In this document: piece after piece, positions 9,830 through 22,300 of the stretch | How positions within the stretch are numbered: the stretch's first letter is position 1 | Layout of the letters: the number at the start of each line of letters is the position of its first letter | Source of the DNA: a virus | Strand: one strand, 5' to 3' | DNA length: 40,335 nt | IMG/VR virus record: IMGVR_UViG_3300006735_000072 | Location: 1 to 40,335 of that record | The notes under the pieces: model-generated | What the model was told of the DNA's origin: nothing | What the model saw: only the letters and a program-made list of their open reading frames with translations | The model's database searches: none | Position numbers and translations under genes: made by a program

Positions 9830-9846
9830 TTCCGTAAAATACGGAA
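9830..9846 (+). repeat. Perfect short hairpin upstream of the S74-domain gene
   Basis: TTCCGTA (9830-9836) and TACGGAA (9840-9846) form a perfect 7-bp stem with an AAA loop, within the long leader or open upstream frame of the next gene. No T-run follows, so it is not a terminator. It could be a translational control element, or simply coding sequence if the upstream frame is translated. Confidence 0.45.
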
Positions 9847-9977
9847 AAGGAGGGAAAAATAAGAAAAAATCTTACAGAGATAATTACAGTAAAAAAATAG
9901 ACGGTAATCATTTTCAAGACTATGGCTTTCTATCTCCTCTTGTTTCTCCTATCGTTGAGCTATTTGGTATAAGTAGT

Positions 9978-11285
9978 ATGAATGAGTTTTTGGGCTATGA
10001 TGACTTAGTAAATGATCCTGATTTTGAAAGTATATATCAGATGGGTGTAGATCAACAAGCAGATGCTGCAGGTACAGGTACAGATATGGCAACTGGCATA
10101 GCAGCTGGCACATATGGTCTTGATGCAGAGGGTGAACTTGATTTACAATCTGTAGGCACACTTCAAGATCAAATTGATAATATAGGTATAGCTAGACCTA
10201 AGAAAACTTCTACTGAATTTACGGAAGGTATAAAAGATACTATAAGTCAACAGACAACAGGTGTTTTAGGTGAGATAGGAAAGACGGGTAAGATGACAGG
10301 AATACGAGATGTTATGCAATCTGCTGATCAAGCATTTATAGGAGCTCAAGAGAAAGCTGCTGGAATGGATGAGAGATACCAACAACAGCTAACAGACATA
10401 GAAAAATTTGAAACTGGTCAAGTATCTCAATTAGTTGGTCAACAGGCTCAACAGCAGTTTGGTGCAGAGTCATCATTATTTGATTTAGCTGGAGATTTAG
10501 CTGCTCAGTCAGCACAGGCAGGTGGTGATTTATCAGCGTCAGCATTAGCAGGTATAGTGGAGCTTCAAGGTCAAAACGTAGCTGCTTGGGGAGATCTTAT
10601 TTCTGGAGGTTTGGAGGCTATTCTTGCTGCAATTAATCCATTTGATTTTGATAGTGATAAGAAATTAAAGAAGAATATTGAAAAGGTGGGAGAAACTGAA
10701 TCAGGCGTTCCTGTTAGTGATTTTGAATACAAAAAAGATAAAGACGCTCCAGAGGGTCCTGGTAGATATAGAGGTGTTATAGCACAAGATCTTATGGGGA
10801 CAGAGCATGAGGGGGCTGTATCGAAAAAAGATAAAGGAACTTTAAGTGTTGATTATGGTCAGTTAGATGTACAGCTTCAAAAAATAGAGGAAGAGGGTAA
10901 GAGAATGAAAGCTGAAAATGGAGCTAAAATGCAGGAGTATGAGGAAGGAGCAAAGCAAGATATGATGCCAGCGGAAGAGGCTGATGTAACTCCAGGAAAG
11001 TTTTCTCACAAAGAAAATCCTATTGATATAGTTCAAGATGGAGAAAAGATAGGAGAAATGACTGGTGGTGAGGCTATTATGCCTGTTAAAGACGTAAAAA
11101 TATTTGAAGAATTATTAGCTGAAGGAGATAAAGATGGTGTGTTTGATAAGCTAGAACAATTATTTAATAAATGGGATCGTAAAGCTGAAATGCATAAAGA
11201 GAAGGATTTAGACCAAAGAGAGGCTATGGCTATGGGTGGAGCTAAAATGCGTTACCAACCTAAATCAACAATAAATTATAGATAA
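9978..11285 (+). CDS. Virion protein with S74-type intramolecular chaperone domain
   Basis: The protein has 435 residues from the first ATG. Residues 1-220 are Gln/Ala/Gly-rich helices. Residues 226-300 show the Peptidase S74 (intramolecular chaperone autocleavage) pattern: SDKKLKKNI at 226, then GVIAQDL near 266 and VDYGQLDV near 291. In known members the chaperone trimerises the upstream domain and cleaves itself at this Ser, here S226. About 135 residues follow the core, including NPIDIVQDGEKIGEMTGGEA, so the domain is not at the extreme end as in classic tailspikes. The frame is open upstream to 9774 with coding-like sequence (KYTYKPTSSVKYGKGG…) but no ATG, GTG or TTG, so the true N-terminus may be longer. 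It is the first gene behind the promoter at 9761-9792. Confidence 0.75.
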   Translation: MNEFLGYDDLVNDPDFESIYQMGVDQQADAAGTGTDMATGIAAGTYGLDAEGELDLQSVGTLQDQIDNIGIARPKKTSTEFTEGIKDTISQQTTGVLGEIGKTGKMTGIRDVMQSADQAFIGAQEKAAGMDERYQQQLTDIEKFETGQVSQLVGQQAQQQFGAESSLFDLAGDLAAQSAQAGGDLSASALAGIVELQGQNVAAWGDLISGGLEAILAAINPFDFDSDKKLKKNIEKVGETESGVPVSDFEYKKDKDAPEGPGRYRGVIAQDLMGTEHEGAVSKKDKGTLSVDYGQLDVQLQKIEEEGKRMKAENGAKMQEYEEGAKQDMMPAEEADVTPGKFSHKENPIDIVQDGEKIGEMTGGEAIMPVKDVKIFEELLAEGDKDGVFDKLEQLFNKWDRKAEMHKEKDLDQREAMAMGGAKMRYQPKSTINYR

Positions 11286-11287
11286 TT

Positions 11288-13345
11288 ATGGCTGGAGGAT
11301 TTACTAGCGGTTTTGACCCTCAGATATTTGATTTTGCTGGTCACAGACTAAAAAAAGAAGAACTTAGACATAGAAAGAGACAGTCTGAAAAGAAGAAAGC
11401 TGAGGATAAGATGAAGCAGTCTGCTGTTAATCCGTCTAAGATAGATCCTAAGTTTCCTGAAAAATTCATGCCTGGTCAGGAAGAATTACTAAGACAATTA
11501 GATTCTTATGCCGCTCTACATGCTAATTCATTAAATCCAAAAAACACTGCTGACGATGATATAGAAGGACAATTTGATCCTAATATATATTCTATATACA
11601 GAAATATGGAGCGTCAAGTGATGTTATTTTCAGAGCATACCGCAGGGTATGTAACAGATTATAAAAATCATCATGATCAGGTGTATCAAGTAGATGAGTT
11701 TGGTAATAACACTTATAATCTAGATATGGTAGAACAGGAGCCTGTGCATTTAACCAAAGAAGATGTAGAAGGTAAAATGGGAAAAGGTGAGAGTATGGAT
11801 GATTACAGCTGGATGTGGAACTCTGAAGGAACAGTTCATGATGATGGAGTAGGGCAACAAACAGCATTAAAAAATGAAAACGGAGAATATCAATATGAGG
11901 TAGGCCCTAATGGAGAGCAGTATTTATTAGGTCAGGATGGGAATAGGTTAACAGCTTACGAACTAGACGGAAATAATGAGGTGGTTCAATCAAAGTCTGG
12001 AATATACAAATTTGAGTCTATCTACAATCAAGAATATAATACTGACTTAATTAAGTTTAATGAAAAAGGAAATATAGTATATGGAGAAGAGGGTAGCGAA
12101 ACTGCTTTCTATGATTATTGGAGCAGGGACTTTACTAAACTAGACAAAAAACAATATTCTACAAATGGATTATATGAAATATCTCAAGGATTAAAATTTG
12201 AAGGAGCGTACGATGAGGCTGTTGGAGGTACAAATTCTTATTTAACTCCTGAAGCTATGAATGGTTTATGGTTTCAAGCTACTCAGGCCTACCAATGGAA
12301 TAGTGATTTAAATGAAGGTAAAGGTGATTGGTCAAATGATTACGGTACTATAGCTTCTATGCAGGTTGCAGATATGATACTAAAAGAACAAGGAAATAAT
12401 CAACCTAGTGTAGGAGCTAAAAATGATATTGTTAGAAAAATTCAATTAGGAAATTCAAAAGGTAAAGAAGAAGAATTATTAGGAGAATTGCCAGAATCTT
12501 TAAAGGGTTCTAGTAAATACGCTCCAGGTAAAAAAATAGAGACTTATCAAGATTACATGACTGAGATGATTCTAGAACAGTGGAAAGCTAGACATACTAG
12601 CGTGAAGATTAATAATCCAACTGTTACAGGAGTAGAGAATAAAGATATTTTATTTGACTGGGATAACGCTGGTGTTCAACAAACTCAGATGTCAATCGGT
12701 CAAGAGGGTATGTCTGTTAATAATGATATGGGTTATGTTACTCAATTAGATAAAGATGTTAATCTTGATAGACCTTGGAGACCTACTGATATAAGTGATA
12801 TAACTGATCATAATGATGTTGGATTCCAGGCTTTTGATCCTTCTTTAACTAAAATATTACAAAAAGGTGGAGCTCAGGGTGATGTTATAACAGGAACAAC
12901 AGGATTTAGGGCGATAGATAAAAGAACGGGACAGTTAATGCATAACGCAACTTTTGATAAATCTAGCGGGTCATACGTATTTACAGATGCTGAAGCAGCA
13001 GAAAATGCTATAATAGTATTTGGTTTTGATGGATACTGGAAAGCTAAAGACCCTGACGATATTAGAAAGTTATATACTGGAGATAATGAAGGCATAATAG
13101 AAGGTTGGGAAAGTATAACTATAGATGAAATATTGTCTAATGATAAAGGTATACCAGGATTCTTCCCTATAAATAGTTCAACTTTAAGTGTTAGAGAATT
13201 AAAAGCTTATCAAAAAGGTATTGATAAAATGAAAGATATTAAGAAAGTTATAATAAAGGATGGTAAGAAAGAGGAGATAGCTATGAATGGTGAAGTAATA
13301 GGTGATGAATGGGGATTTCCTGGAGCTAATACAATGACAGCATAA
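11288..13345 (+). CDS. Unknown 685-aa virion protein
   Basis: The N-terminus (MAGGFTSGFDPQIFDFAGHR) is followed by a basic coiled-coil-like stretch (residues 20-45, KKEELRHRKRQSEKKKAEDK). The remainder is soluble, acidic and rich in Tyr, Asn and Gly. There is no signal peptide and no recognised domain. It starts 2 nt after the S74-domain gene and is followed 18 nt later by the giant polyvalent gene. A position between tail protein and giant ejected protein suggests an internal virion or cargo protein, as in T7 gp14-gp16 or crAss-like cargo proteins. That role is inference only. Confidence 0.6.
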   Translation: MAGGFTSGFDPQIFDFAGHRLKKEELRHRKRQSEKKKAEDKMKQSAVNPSKIDPKFPEKFMPGQEELLRQLDSYAALHANSLNPKNTADDDIEGQFDPNIYSIYRNMERQVMLFSEHTAGYVTDYKNHHDQVYQVDEFGNNTYNLDMVEQEPVHLTKEDVEGKMGKGESMDDYSWMWNSEGTVHDDGVGQQTALKNENGEYQYEVGPNGEQYLLGQDGNRLTAYELDGNNEVVQSKSGIYKFESIYNQEYNTDLIKFNEKGNIVYGEEGSETAFYDYWSRDFTKLDKKQYSTNGLYEISQGLKFEGAYDEAVGGTNSYLTPEAMNGLWFQATQAYQWNSDLNEGKGDWSNDYGTIASMQVADMILKEQGNNQPSVGAKNDIVRKIQLGNSKGKEEELLGELPESLKGSSKYAPGKKIETYQDYMTEMILEQWKARHTSVKINNPTVTGVENKDILFDWDNAGVQQTQMSIGQEGMSVNNDMGYVTQLDKDVNLDRPWRPTDISDITDHNDVGFQAFDPSLTKILQKGGAQGDVITGTTGFRAIDKRTGQLMHNATFDKSSGSYVFTDAEAAENAIIVFGFDGYWKAKDPDDIRKLYTGDNEGIIEGWESITIDEILSNDKGIPGFFPINSSTLSVRELKAYQKGIDKMKDIKKVIIKDGKKEEIAMNGEVIGDEWGFPGANTMTA

Positions 13346-13363
13346 AATTAAAATTAATTAAAT

Positions 13364-16300
13364 ATGGCAGTAGTATATCAAAAAGATAAAAACGCTATTA
13401 GATTCGTTGCAGATTTCTACAAGAAGTTTAAGCCTAATCATAAGCTTACTCAGGTTGAGATTGACTCGATCTTTGCCCAGTACGATGGTGATTATGAAAC
13501 CATGGTTAAAGACATTTACGGTGCACTAACAGAATACACACCTAGTGATAGTGACATAACAAGTGTAATTAACCGTTACGCTTTAAAAAAAAAAGATTCG
13601 GCAAATGGTTTATTAGAATCGGCAACTGGAGAATCGGAGCAATTAGAAATAGACGAAAATAAAGAGGGTTTTACAGCTGAAGATGGAGCCTTTGTAACTG
13701 ATCTTAATTTAAGTACAGACGAAGAAATACATAAAGGTTTAGAGGGTGCGAAAGCAGGCACTTCAGCAACTCTCAATTATAAAACTAAAGAGCCTAGAGT
13801 TTTAGAGGGTAGACAAGATTATCCTATACATGTTTATGCAGATGGCGGTTATCAGGGTGTATTGAAGCCTGGGGGTAAAATGAAAACCTCTCCAGCATCT
13901 AAAATAGTAGAAATTCCAACTGACAAATACTTTAAAGCACAAGATGGAGCCATAGTTCCTAATGAAGAAAATAATCAAGATGTGAGCATCGAGAATGAAG
14001 AAGATGTTTGGAATTATGATTATATACTAAAAACTTTCACTAAAAACGGATCTCCTGTAGATGCCTCACAAGTTCCTATTAATATTATGGGGGATCTAAA
14101 GATAGATATACAAAATCAACATGATCTTCAAAAAAGAGAAAAATCAAGAAATGATGCTGAGATTCAAGCAGGGTTAAAAAATGTAGAGTTTAACCAAAAC
14201 TTTGAACAATTCTACGGACAAGAAGGTGACTTAAATTTCTACAAGGCAGCACAGCTATACGCTGAAAACCCTGAAAATTTTAATCTCCTATTAGAGAGTA
14301 CAGAGGAGGGTCAATTTGTAGATTATGAGGGTATGCAAATACCTTTAACAACATCTATATCTGAAAGTGGGAAAGATTTAATATCCGCTGCTAATCCTGA
14401 CACCAATACATTTTTCCATGAAGTGCCCGTAGGTGGAGGTTCTAATGAAGAAATTTTATCAGAATACGGAATAGAGTCAGGTCTTGTTACGGGGGATGAA
14501 AATCAATCATTTCAATCTGTAGATGATGACGGTTTAACTCAGTATGAGACTATTTTAAACATGGATAATCATATGGCTAGCTTATTAAATCAAAGGAGCG
14601 AACTTGTTGGTGGTAAACATGTATATAAAGAGGATAAGAAATCAAAGTTTTTAAGGCCAAAAGCTCTGTATGAAGAGGGTGTAGACCAAACAACGACACT
14701 TGGAAATATAAATTACAACACGCTTAGTGAGGATCAGAGATTTCAATATGAAAAATTAACAGAACAGATAAATAATGTTAAAGGAGCTAAAGCTAAATTA
14801 AATGTACAATTATTAACATCTTCCAATAAACACGGTGTAAATGACGTAAAAACAGCTTATGGTGGATTAAAGACTCATGAGGATAGAGTATCTTTTTTTA
14901 ATAGTAGTAGTGATCAAATAAACGATAAGGTAGATAGGTCTGAAAGTTATCAAATGAACTTAGTTGTAAGTGAGTTAAAAAATGAAATACAACAAGATTT
15001 AAGTGATGAATTTTCTGTTGACACAGAAGCTAAAGATCTTTTACAAAAATATCAAACCAATAAAGGGATAAAATTCAAAGGCCCTGAAGAAATGCTTGGA
15101 GATAAGGTTTTTATGAATCTTTATAGTGACTTTCAGAAGAGTAGACTTAACAAGATTAATATGACTATTGCTGATATAGATTGGCAAAATGAAGAAACTT
15201 TTAAAACTCAAGTTAAGCTAAACGCTTCCTTAAAAAATATAAACAAACAACTTGAAAGGTTAGAGTTACAAAAGGAGAATGAGAAAATAGATGAGGATGA
15301 ATATATTGAACAATCAACTAAATTAAATCAGCAAATATCTATTCTTAGAGAAAAAATGGAGGAGAATAGGGGAAAAAGAGGTTACGAGAGAGGTACGGAA
15401 ATGTTTACAGAAACGGGAGAGAGGATAGAAGGACCTGTAGCTACAGAAGAAGATAAAATTATTCAACAGCAAATAACAAATAAAGAGGCAGAATTTATGC
15501 AAGCTTTAAGTCAGGCTGAGGATTATGGTGCGTTTGTTGATAAATTAATGAGAGCTCAAGATGGTTTATACTCTACTGAGTTAATGAATCAGGATATATG
15601 GAAGAATGAAAAAATGACTCTTCCTAGTGGTAAAGAGATGACTCTAGAGGAGATGTATAGTTTTATACAGGCTCAATCTGGTGATACAGGTGCTCTTTGG
15701 AGTCTAGGTATTGGTGGTGGAGCAAAGGAGTTGAGAGAGCAATTTGACAGCGAAGCTGAAAGAAATACTGGTGTTATTGGTTTAAGGCAACAGCTAAGAA
15801 CTATAGATAAGTCAATCCCTATGATGATAGCTAAAAACTTTGGAGAGGGATCTAAGGAAGATGCTGTATTTATGATTGAGATGTTGAAAAATTTTAAAGG
15901 TAGGTATTATGAGAATCAAACTCAGTTAGTAGCTATGTCTAATGTATTAACATTCAATGTTGATCCAGGAAAAGAATGGGGGGAGAAAACTGGAGCAGGA
16001 TTATTTTTAAGACAAATGTCAGAGAGTTTTGGTCACGCTGTACATAAAAGGCATGTTCATAGCGAGGATGATATGATTAATTACTATGATGATATAGCTA
16101 ATGCCTACGGAATAGAGTTAACAGACCAACAAAAGGTAGCTGGAGAAATAAGTTTAAATGACATGGTGGCTCAAGGTGTGGGTACTACAGTTCCTATTAT
16201 GATTGAAATGATTGCTACTATGCCTTTAGCTGGTGCTGGGTTAAAAACTCTTACCAAAGTGCCTTTGATTAAGAATGCTATGGTTGCTGCTAAAACTACA

Positions 16301-19300
16301 GATGTAGGTAAATTTTGGTGGAATTTTAGTGAGAATGTAGTTAGAGGTGCTGTAGCTTTTGAGATGACATCAGGTGATCAGGCTACATGGAGAATGGGTG
16401 CTGCTGAGGGAGCTACAGAGCAAGTGATGAACTCTTTATTTAAAAGAACTCCTGTAACTAGATCTCTATTAACATTATATAGAAGTTTTGGAAAACCAGG
16501 TGTTAAAGTTGCTACCCTGCCTCCAAGAATCCTTGCGGGTGGTGGTGCTGAGCTTTTAGCGGAGTATTCAGGTGAGTTTGTTGAGAACTTAACTAATATG
16601 GGTTTTAACTGGGAAGAAGCTTTAATGGCTACTGTTGGTCAATCAAGAGACGAAAGGATAAATAAGTTAATGACTACAGCTATTATTTGTGTAGGTTTAT
16701 CTACAGCTTTTACAACTTTAACAGCTAATAGCATAGAACAGAATTTTCAAGACATGCTAGATGGTGGTCAGTTAGGTCCTGAAGACACTAAATTAGTTCA
16801 AGACTTCTTAGGTGTTATGGATGAATATAAAAAATCACCACAAGGAGAACAATTAACATTATGGGGAGATGATGATTTTGACACTATGGTTGGAGAGACT
16901 CCAGATCACTTAAGTGGAGTAAATGGAGATGACGAAGGAGATACTCCTGGAGGTCCTACTATTCCTTTAGGGGAAGGTCCAGGTGGTTTACCTACTATTA
17001 AAGATGAGCGTGATGAAGATATTGGTATGCCAGCTTCTGGCGGTAGACAATTAACTCTTTTTGAAGACGAGTCAGTAAGGAGTTCTGCAGGAAATACAAG
17101 TTCGGTTAATCCTGGAAATAGATTATTTAATGACCCAAACCCAGAAACTTCACAAATAGCAAAAAATTATATAAATACTAATTCTCCTCAGATTGGAGTT
17201 CAACATTCAGATGCTACTCCAGTAACTGATATTAACGAAGAAAACTCTAAAAATATAGCTGATGCATATGAGGCTATGGAAAATAACCCTAACGATCCTA
17301 AAGTTCAGAAAGCTTACACAGCTCTAGCTAATGAAACACAAATGCAATATCAAGAATTAATAAATGCTGGCTATACCATTGAAGTTTACAACGGTAAAGG
17401 AGAGCCTTATGCTAATAGTGACGAAATGATAAAAGATGTTAGGGATAATAAGCATTTGTATATATTTGGAACAGAAACTGGTTTTGGTCAAGGTCAGATT
17501 ACAGATCAAATGAGAGCAGAAAACCCCTTGCTTCAACCTACAGAATTTCAAGATGTTAACGGTAATCCATTACTTGTTAATGATTTATTTAGAGCTGTTC
17601 ATGATTTTTTTGGTCATACAGAGCTAGGTAATGGGTTTGGAATCAAAGGGGAGGAAAATGCTTGGCTTAATCACTCTAGAATGTTTAGTCATGACGCTAG
17701 AAGAGCTATGACAACAGAGACTAGAGGTCAAAACTCATGGGTTAATTTTAATCAAAAGTTAAGAAGAGAAGATGGGAGTATGCCTAAGAAGGGAGATCCT
17801 GATTATGTAAGACCTCAAGATAGACCTTTTGCAGACCAGAAAATAGGATTACTTCCTGATGAGTTTGTATTCCAACAACCATCAACGCCAAGTGTTACAG
17901 CTGACCCAGCGGTAGAAGTTACTCAAGATACTCCATTTAAGTATAATAGATCTAAAAAGGTATACGAGGGAACTGTTAATAACAAACCATTTGTAATAGC
18001 TAAAAGATATGGTAAACAAGAATGGATAGAAGCTTTGTCTGGAGAAGTGTTAGGAAGAACTAAAAAAGAAGCTATAAAAACTTTAAAGTTAGCTATGGAA
18101 GGTCCTGTGGCTATGGATCTAATGGAGTCTACTGATCAAATAACAGAAGAGTTAGCTGGCATAATAGATTTAATAAATGCTTCTACAAATGCTCATGATT
18201 CTGATGTTGATCCGAATACAAAATCTCCAGAAAATATAGAAAGTCTTGTAGATAGAACAATTAGAGGTATTGACTCAGAATTAGATAGAATAAATCGAAA
18301 TAGAGGTAAGAACCTGTATATGGACGTAACTATGGGGTTAGGACCAGTGGCGTGGGAAGCCTTCTTAAAAGCTTTAAAAACAGGCTTAAAAGCGGGACAG
18401 AGTGTTTCCGTTGCTTTCAATAAAGCTGTAGAGTCTATAAAAGGATTAGATGAATTTAAGGAAGAAAGTATAGAATCTCTTAAGAAAAGGTTCTTATTTA
18501 ATAATGATGGTGTTGTTAAGTTTGCTGAGGAAGCTATAATTAATAAAGTTACTGCACCTAAATTTCTTGAGGCTTTACAAGAGAAATATCCAGATCAGTA
18601 TAACGAGATAGAAGCTAAAGAGATATATAAAATAGCTAAGTTAAGAGTTAATCCTAAAGTTGTTAGAAGTAATTATACTAGAAGTGAACTTAAACAAATA
18701 GATAACTTACAAAACAAAATAGATCAGCATAATAATGTTGACATGAAAAATGATCGTAGCTTATCAGATCCTATGCAAATATTATTTGACGGAGGATTTG
18801 TAGTATTAAAGAATGGTAAACCTGTAATAAAAACTCTTCCTTTTAATTTTAATGGAGCTCCTATATTCCAAGGATTAAATGAGCAACAAAAAATAGAATT
18901 AGCTTCAGATTTACTTATACAGGATTTTAATACAAACAGCTCTAAAATAGATTTAGAAAGAGCTACAGGTTGGTATAGTAAAACAAAAAACTTAATACAA
19001 CAGAAGTTTGGTGGAAATGCACCAATATTCTTCGAGCTACTAGGCGTTACATCTCCACAAGCACCACCTCAAGTTAACTTTAGAAAATCTACTGAAGTTT
19101 TAAGATCTTATTCAGAGGGTAAGTTTGATGAATCTTTAGAGATATACGATAATAAAGTTAAAGCTATAATGGCTCAATATGATCAAGGTGTTTTTGGTGT
19201 GGGTAAAAAGGCTGTAATAAAAGCTAAAGAACTTATAAAGCAAGCCTCTTCTGATCAAGATGTTGTGGCCGCTATAAAAAAGAAAAACGGAAAGTCATTC

Positions 19301-22300
19301 GGTCTTCCAGTAGTTACCTCAGGTATTGTTAGAGTTTTATATGGTAATTGGCTATCTAATAATCCAGCTAATAAAACAGGACAGTTTTACAATAACTTGT
19401 CTTTAAGAGATAGAAGTGCTACTATTGATGTTTGGGCTGCTAGGAATATGAGAAGAATAGTATATTCTCAAGGAGGTTTTGTACCATTTAGAAGAAGACA
19501 ATCTCAAGAAACAACAGTAGGTAATAAAGATTTTTCTTTTGCACAAAGTGTATATGCTGTAGCTGCTAAGAAGCTAAACTTAAACCCTGACGACCTACAA
19601 GCTGCTATGTGGTTTATAGAAAAACAAATATATGACGAATCTGGATTTAGTGGAACTGATAGAACTGGAGCAGCTAAAGATCAAGCAACCATGGAAAACG
19701 CTGTAAATTCTGCTAAGATAACAGATAGAGTTATGGTGGGTGCTAGCACCTTTATAGGTAATACAAGTCCAGAACAGAAAAACAGAATATATAGTGCTAC
19801 AGCTAGAGCTATACAAAAAGCTTTAGAAAGAAATGCTACTGACGAAGAGATTGCCGCTGTGATAGCAGAGACTATGCAGGGTTCTGTAAGAATGGATCAA
19901 GCACTTCAAAACTTAGACGCTGTAGTTTCTTTATTAGGTGCTATGGGTAGACCATATCAGTCGGAAGGTATATATATGAATCAAACAGAAGATACTATAA
20001 ATTTAGAAATGTTAGTTGATGCTGGAACAGATTTATCTCCTTTATTTGATGAGCTATTAAATACAGCTATTAACAATGAGCAAGAGTCTGTGTTTGCATC
20101 TAAAGTGACAACAAAACAAGATCCTAACGCTAGACCTTTTAGGAGAATAGAGTTTGACTCTCCCATGACACTTACTGATGCTAGAATGTTTGCTAATGAG
20201 CATTTTGGGCCTAATGGTGTAGAGGGATTAACTCTTAATTACAATCAAGAAGGTGAGGTTACGGGTATGTCAATGCAATTTGTTCCTGAATATTTAATGG
20301 AACCTATGGGTGAGGGTTTAACGATGGAAAATATAAAAGAATATGAGTCAAGATGGGAGGATGGTGCAAATAAAGCTATAAGAGAAATACAAGAAAAATA
20401 CGGTGAAGATATTTTTAATACCGTAGAAAATGGATATATTAACACAAAAGTTTTTACAAATGGGGAATACGAAACAACTACAAGACAAGAAAAGTCGTTT
20501 GAAACAGACATCAATAGAGAGCTTGCCAGAAGGCAAAGAGCTATTAATAGCGGGGACAACGCCCAGGACATCTCTGATCTCAGAACAGGAGATGAATATT
20601 CTAGCGGAAGCGTTCAGCGTTTTCAAATCTTAACAGATTTTGCAGACAAATTAGATCAGATATATAAAGATTTAGGTGGTAATGCTTATGCAGATCCATT
20701 TATGTCAATTCCTATTATTAGAGCCGCCCTCAAAACAGCTTCTATTACCCTTAGAGCCACTTCTAGTGTAGCTAAAGCTGTAGATGCAGCTATAGATTAC
20801 TTAAATAGAGCTCAAGCTGATGGGGATAAATTTATTCCTAATCAAGAAGCTGAGATAAGAGAATTATTCAAAAATTTCCTATCAACACAAGAAGGGTTGT
20901 TTAACCCTAAAGATCCTGGAATGTCTGGAGAAACTGAACTGACAGAAGAAGAAGCATCTCAACTTGAAGAGCAAGAGGCTCGTTTACAGGAAATGAGAGA
21001 AAGACGAGTTCTTGAGATGATTGACGCTTTAAATTCTGATATAGACCTTAAAGATTGGACGGATGCAGACTACTCAGAAACTTTAGAAGAGTTACAGAAA
21101 GATCAAGATGCAGCATTCTCTAGGGGTAAAGATAATTTCTTTGGAAGGTTAGCGGATTTTAGAAGGTCTTTAGACAATATGTTTGTTAAATTAAAAGAGC
21201 AAACAGTAGATACTAAATTTAGAATAAAAAGATCTATTAGAAATATAGGTAAAGATTTAAATCTTAGTGAGACAGCTTCTAATGCACTCGCATCTATAAC
21301 TCTATGGTTAACGGTTCCAGGTACAGCTAAAGAACTTATAGATCAAGCTAATAAAAAAATATGGGGAGCTTTATCTTCTGCTCAAATAAAACTGGTAGGT
21401 CAACTATCTACACTTGAAAGAATAATAGAGCTTGATAATTTATCTGACGCTCAAAAATCAGCAGCTGATGCTATTGTTAAGAACTTAAATATTTTATCTA
21501 AAAAACTTGGTAAAGCTAAAACAAAAGAGGAAAAAGCCGCTATAAAAGAACAAATAAAACAATCTGAAGCTCAAATAGATAACATATATAAAGATAACTC
21601 CAGTGTTAGTGTCAAGAAAAACGAGGATGGCTCAGGTTATTATTTAGAATATGTAACGAAAGATAAGAGTGGAAAAGATCTTTTTATTAAAATGAAACCT
21701 GGTATAGCCTCAATAACTAATCCAACTACTAAGAGTAAGGTTTGGCCTTGGAGGATGAAGCATCCAGAGGTTAAAAATCCTAAAGGAGAAGGTTATGTCA
21801 TGATGAATAAAGAGATTGCTGAAGGTATGATTAACAGCATGAAGTTGAAGGAAGGTGATGGGTTTAAAGTTATTAGAGAGACTACAGATAAATTATTTGA
21901 AGAATATCGTAATGAGTTAAAAAGAAATTTTGAAGCGGGGTTAATAGATGAGGCAACTTATAATGAACTTAAAGATCTTAAATATAACCCTAGAAAGTTT
22001 GTTGATCACGTAATATTTACGGAGAGAAACTTGAATGAACAGAGGAAATCAGGTCGTGCTAATAAGGGTGATCATTTAGAGTCTCCTTTACAAATGTTAA
22101 AACAGGGTAGTGATCAGGTTCTTTTTATGGATCCAGTTAAGTTATTACAAAACACATTAGCTATCGGAGCTAAATTAAGAGCTGAGAATGAGGTTAGAAG
22201 AGGTATATATGATATAATATCTCAAGCTACAAAGAAGGGGTTTGAGTACGTTAATGGAACAAATATGGCTGTAGAGGAAATAGGATATATACTAAAAGAC

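Noticed and set aside
20245-20633. Overlapping reading frames of 67-108 codons on both strands inside the giant gene
   Set aside because: They lie wholly within a long frame with consistent coding character, have low-complexity Ser/Ile/Phe-rich or shadow-like composition, and no leader sequence.
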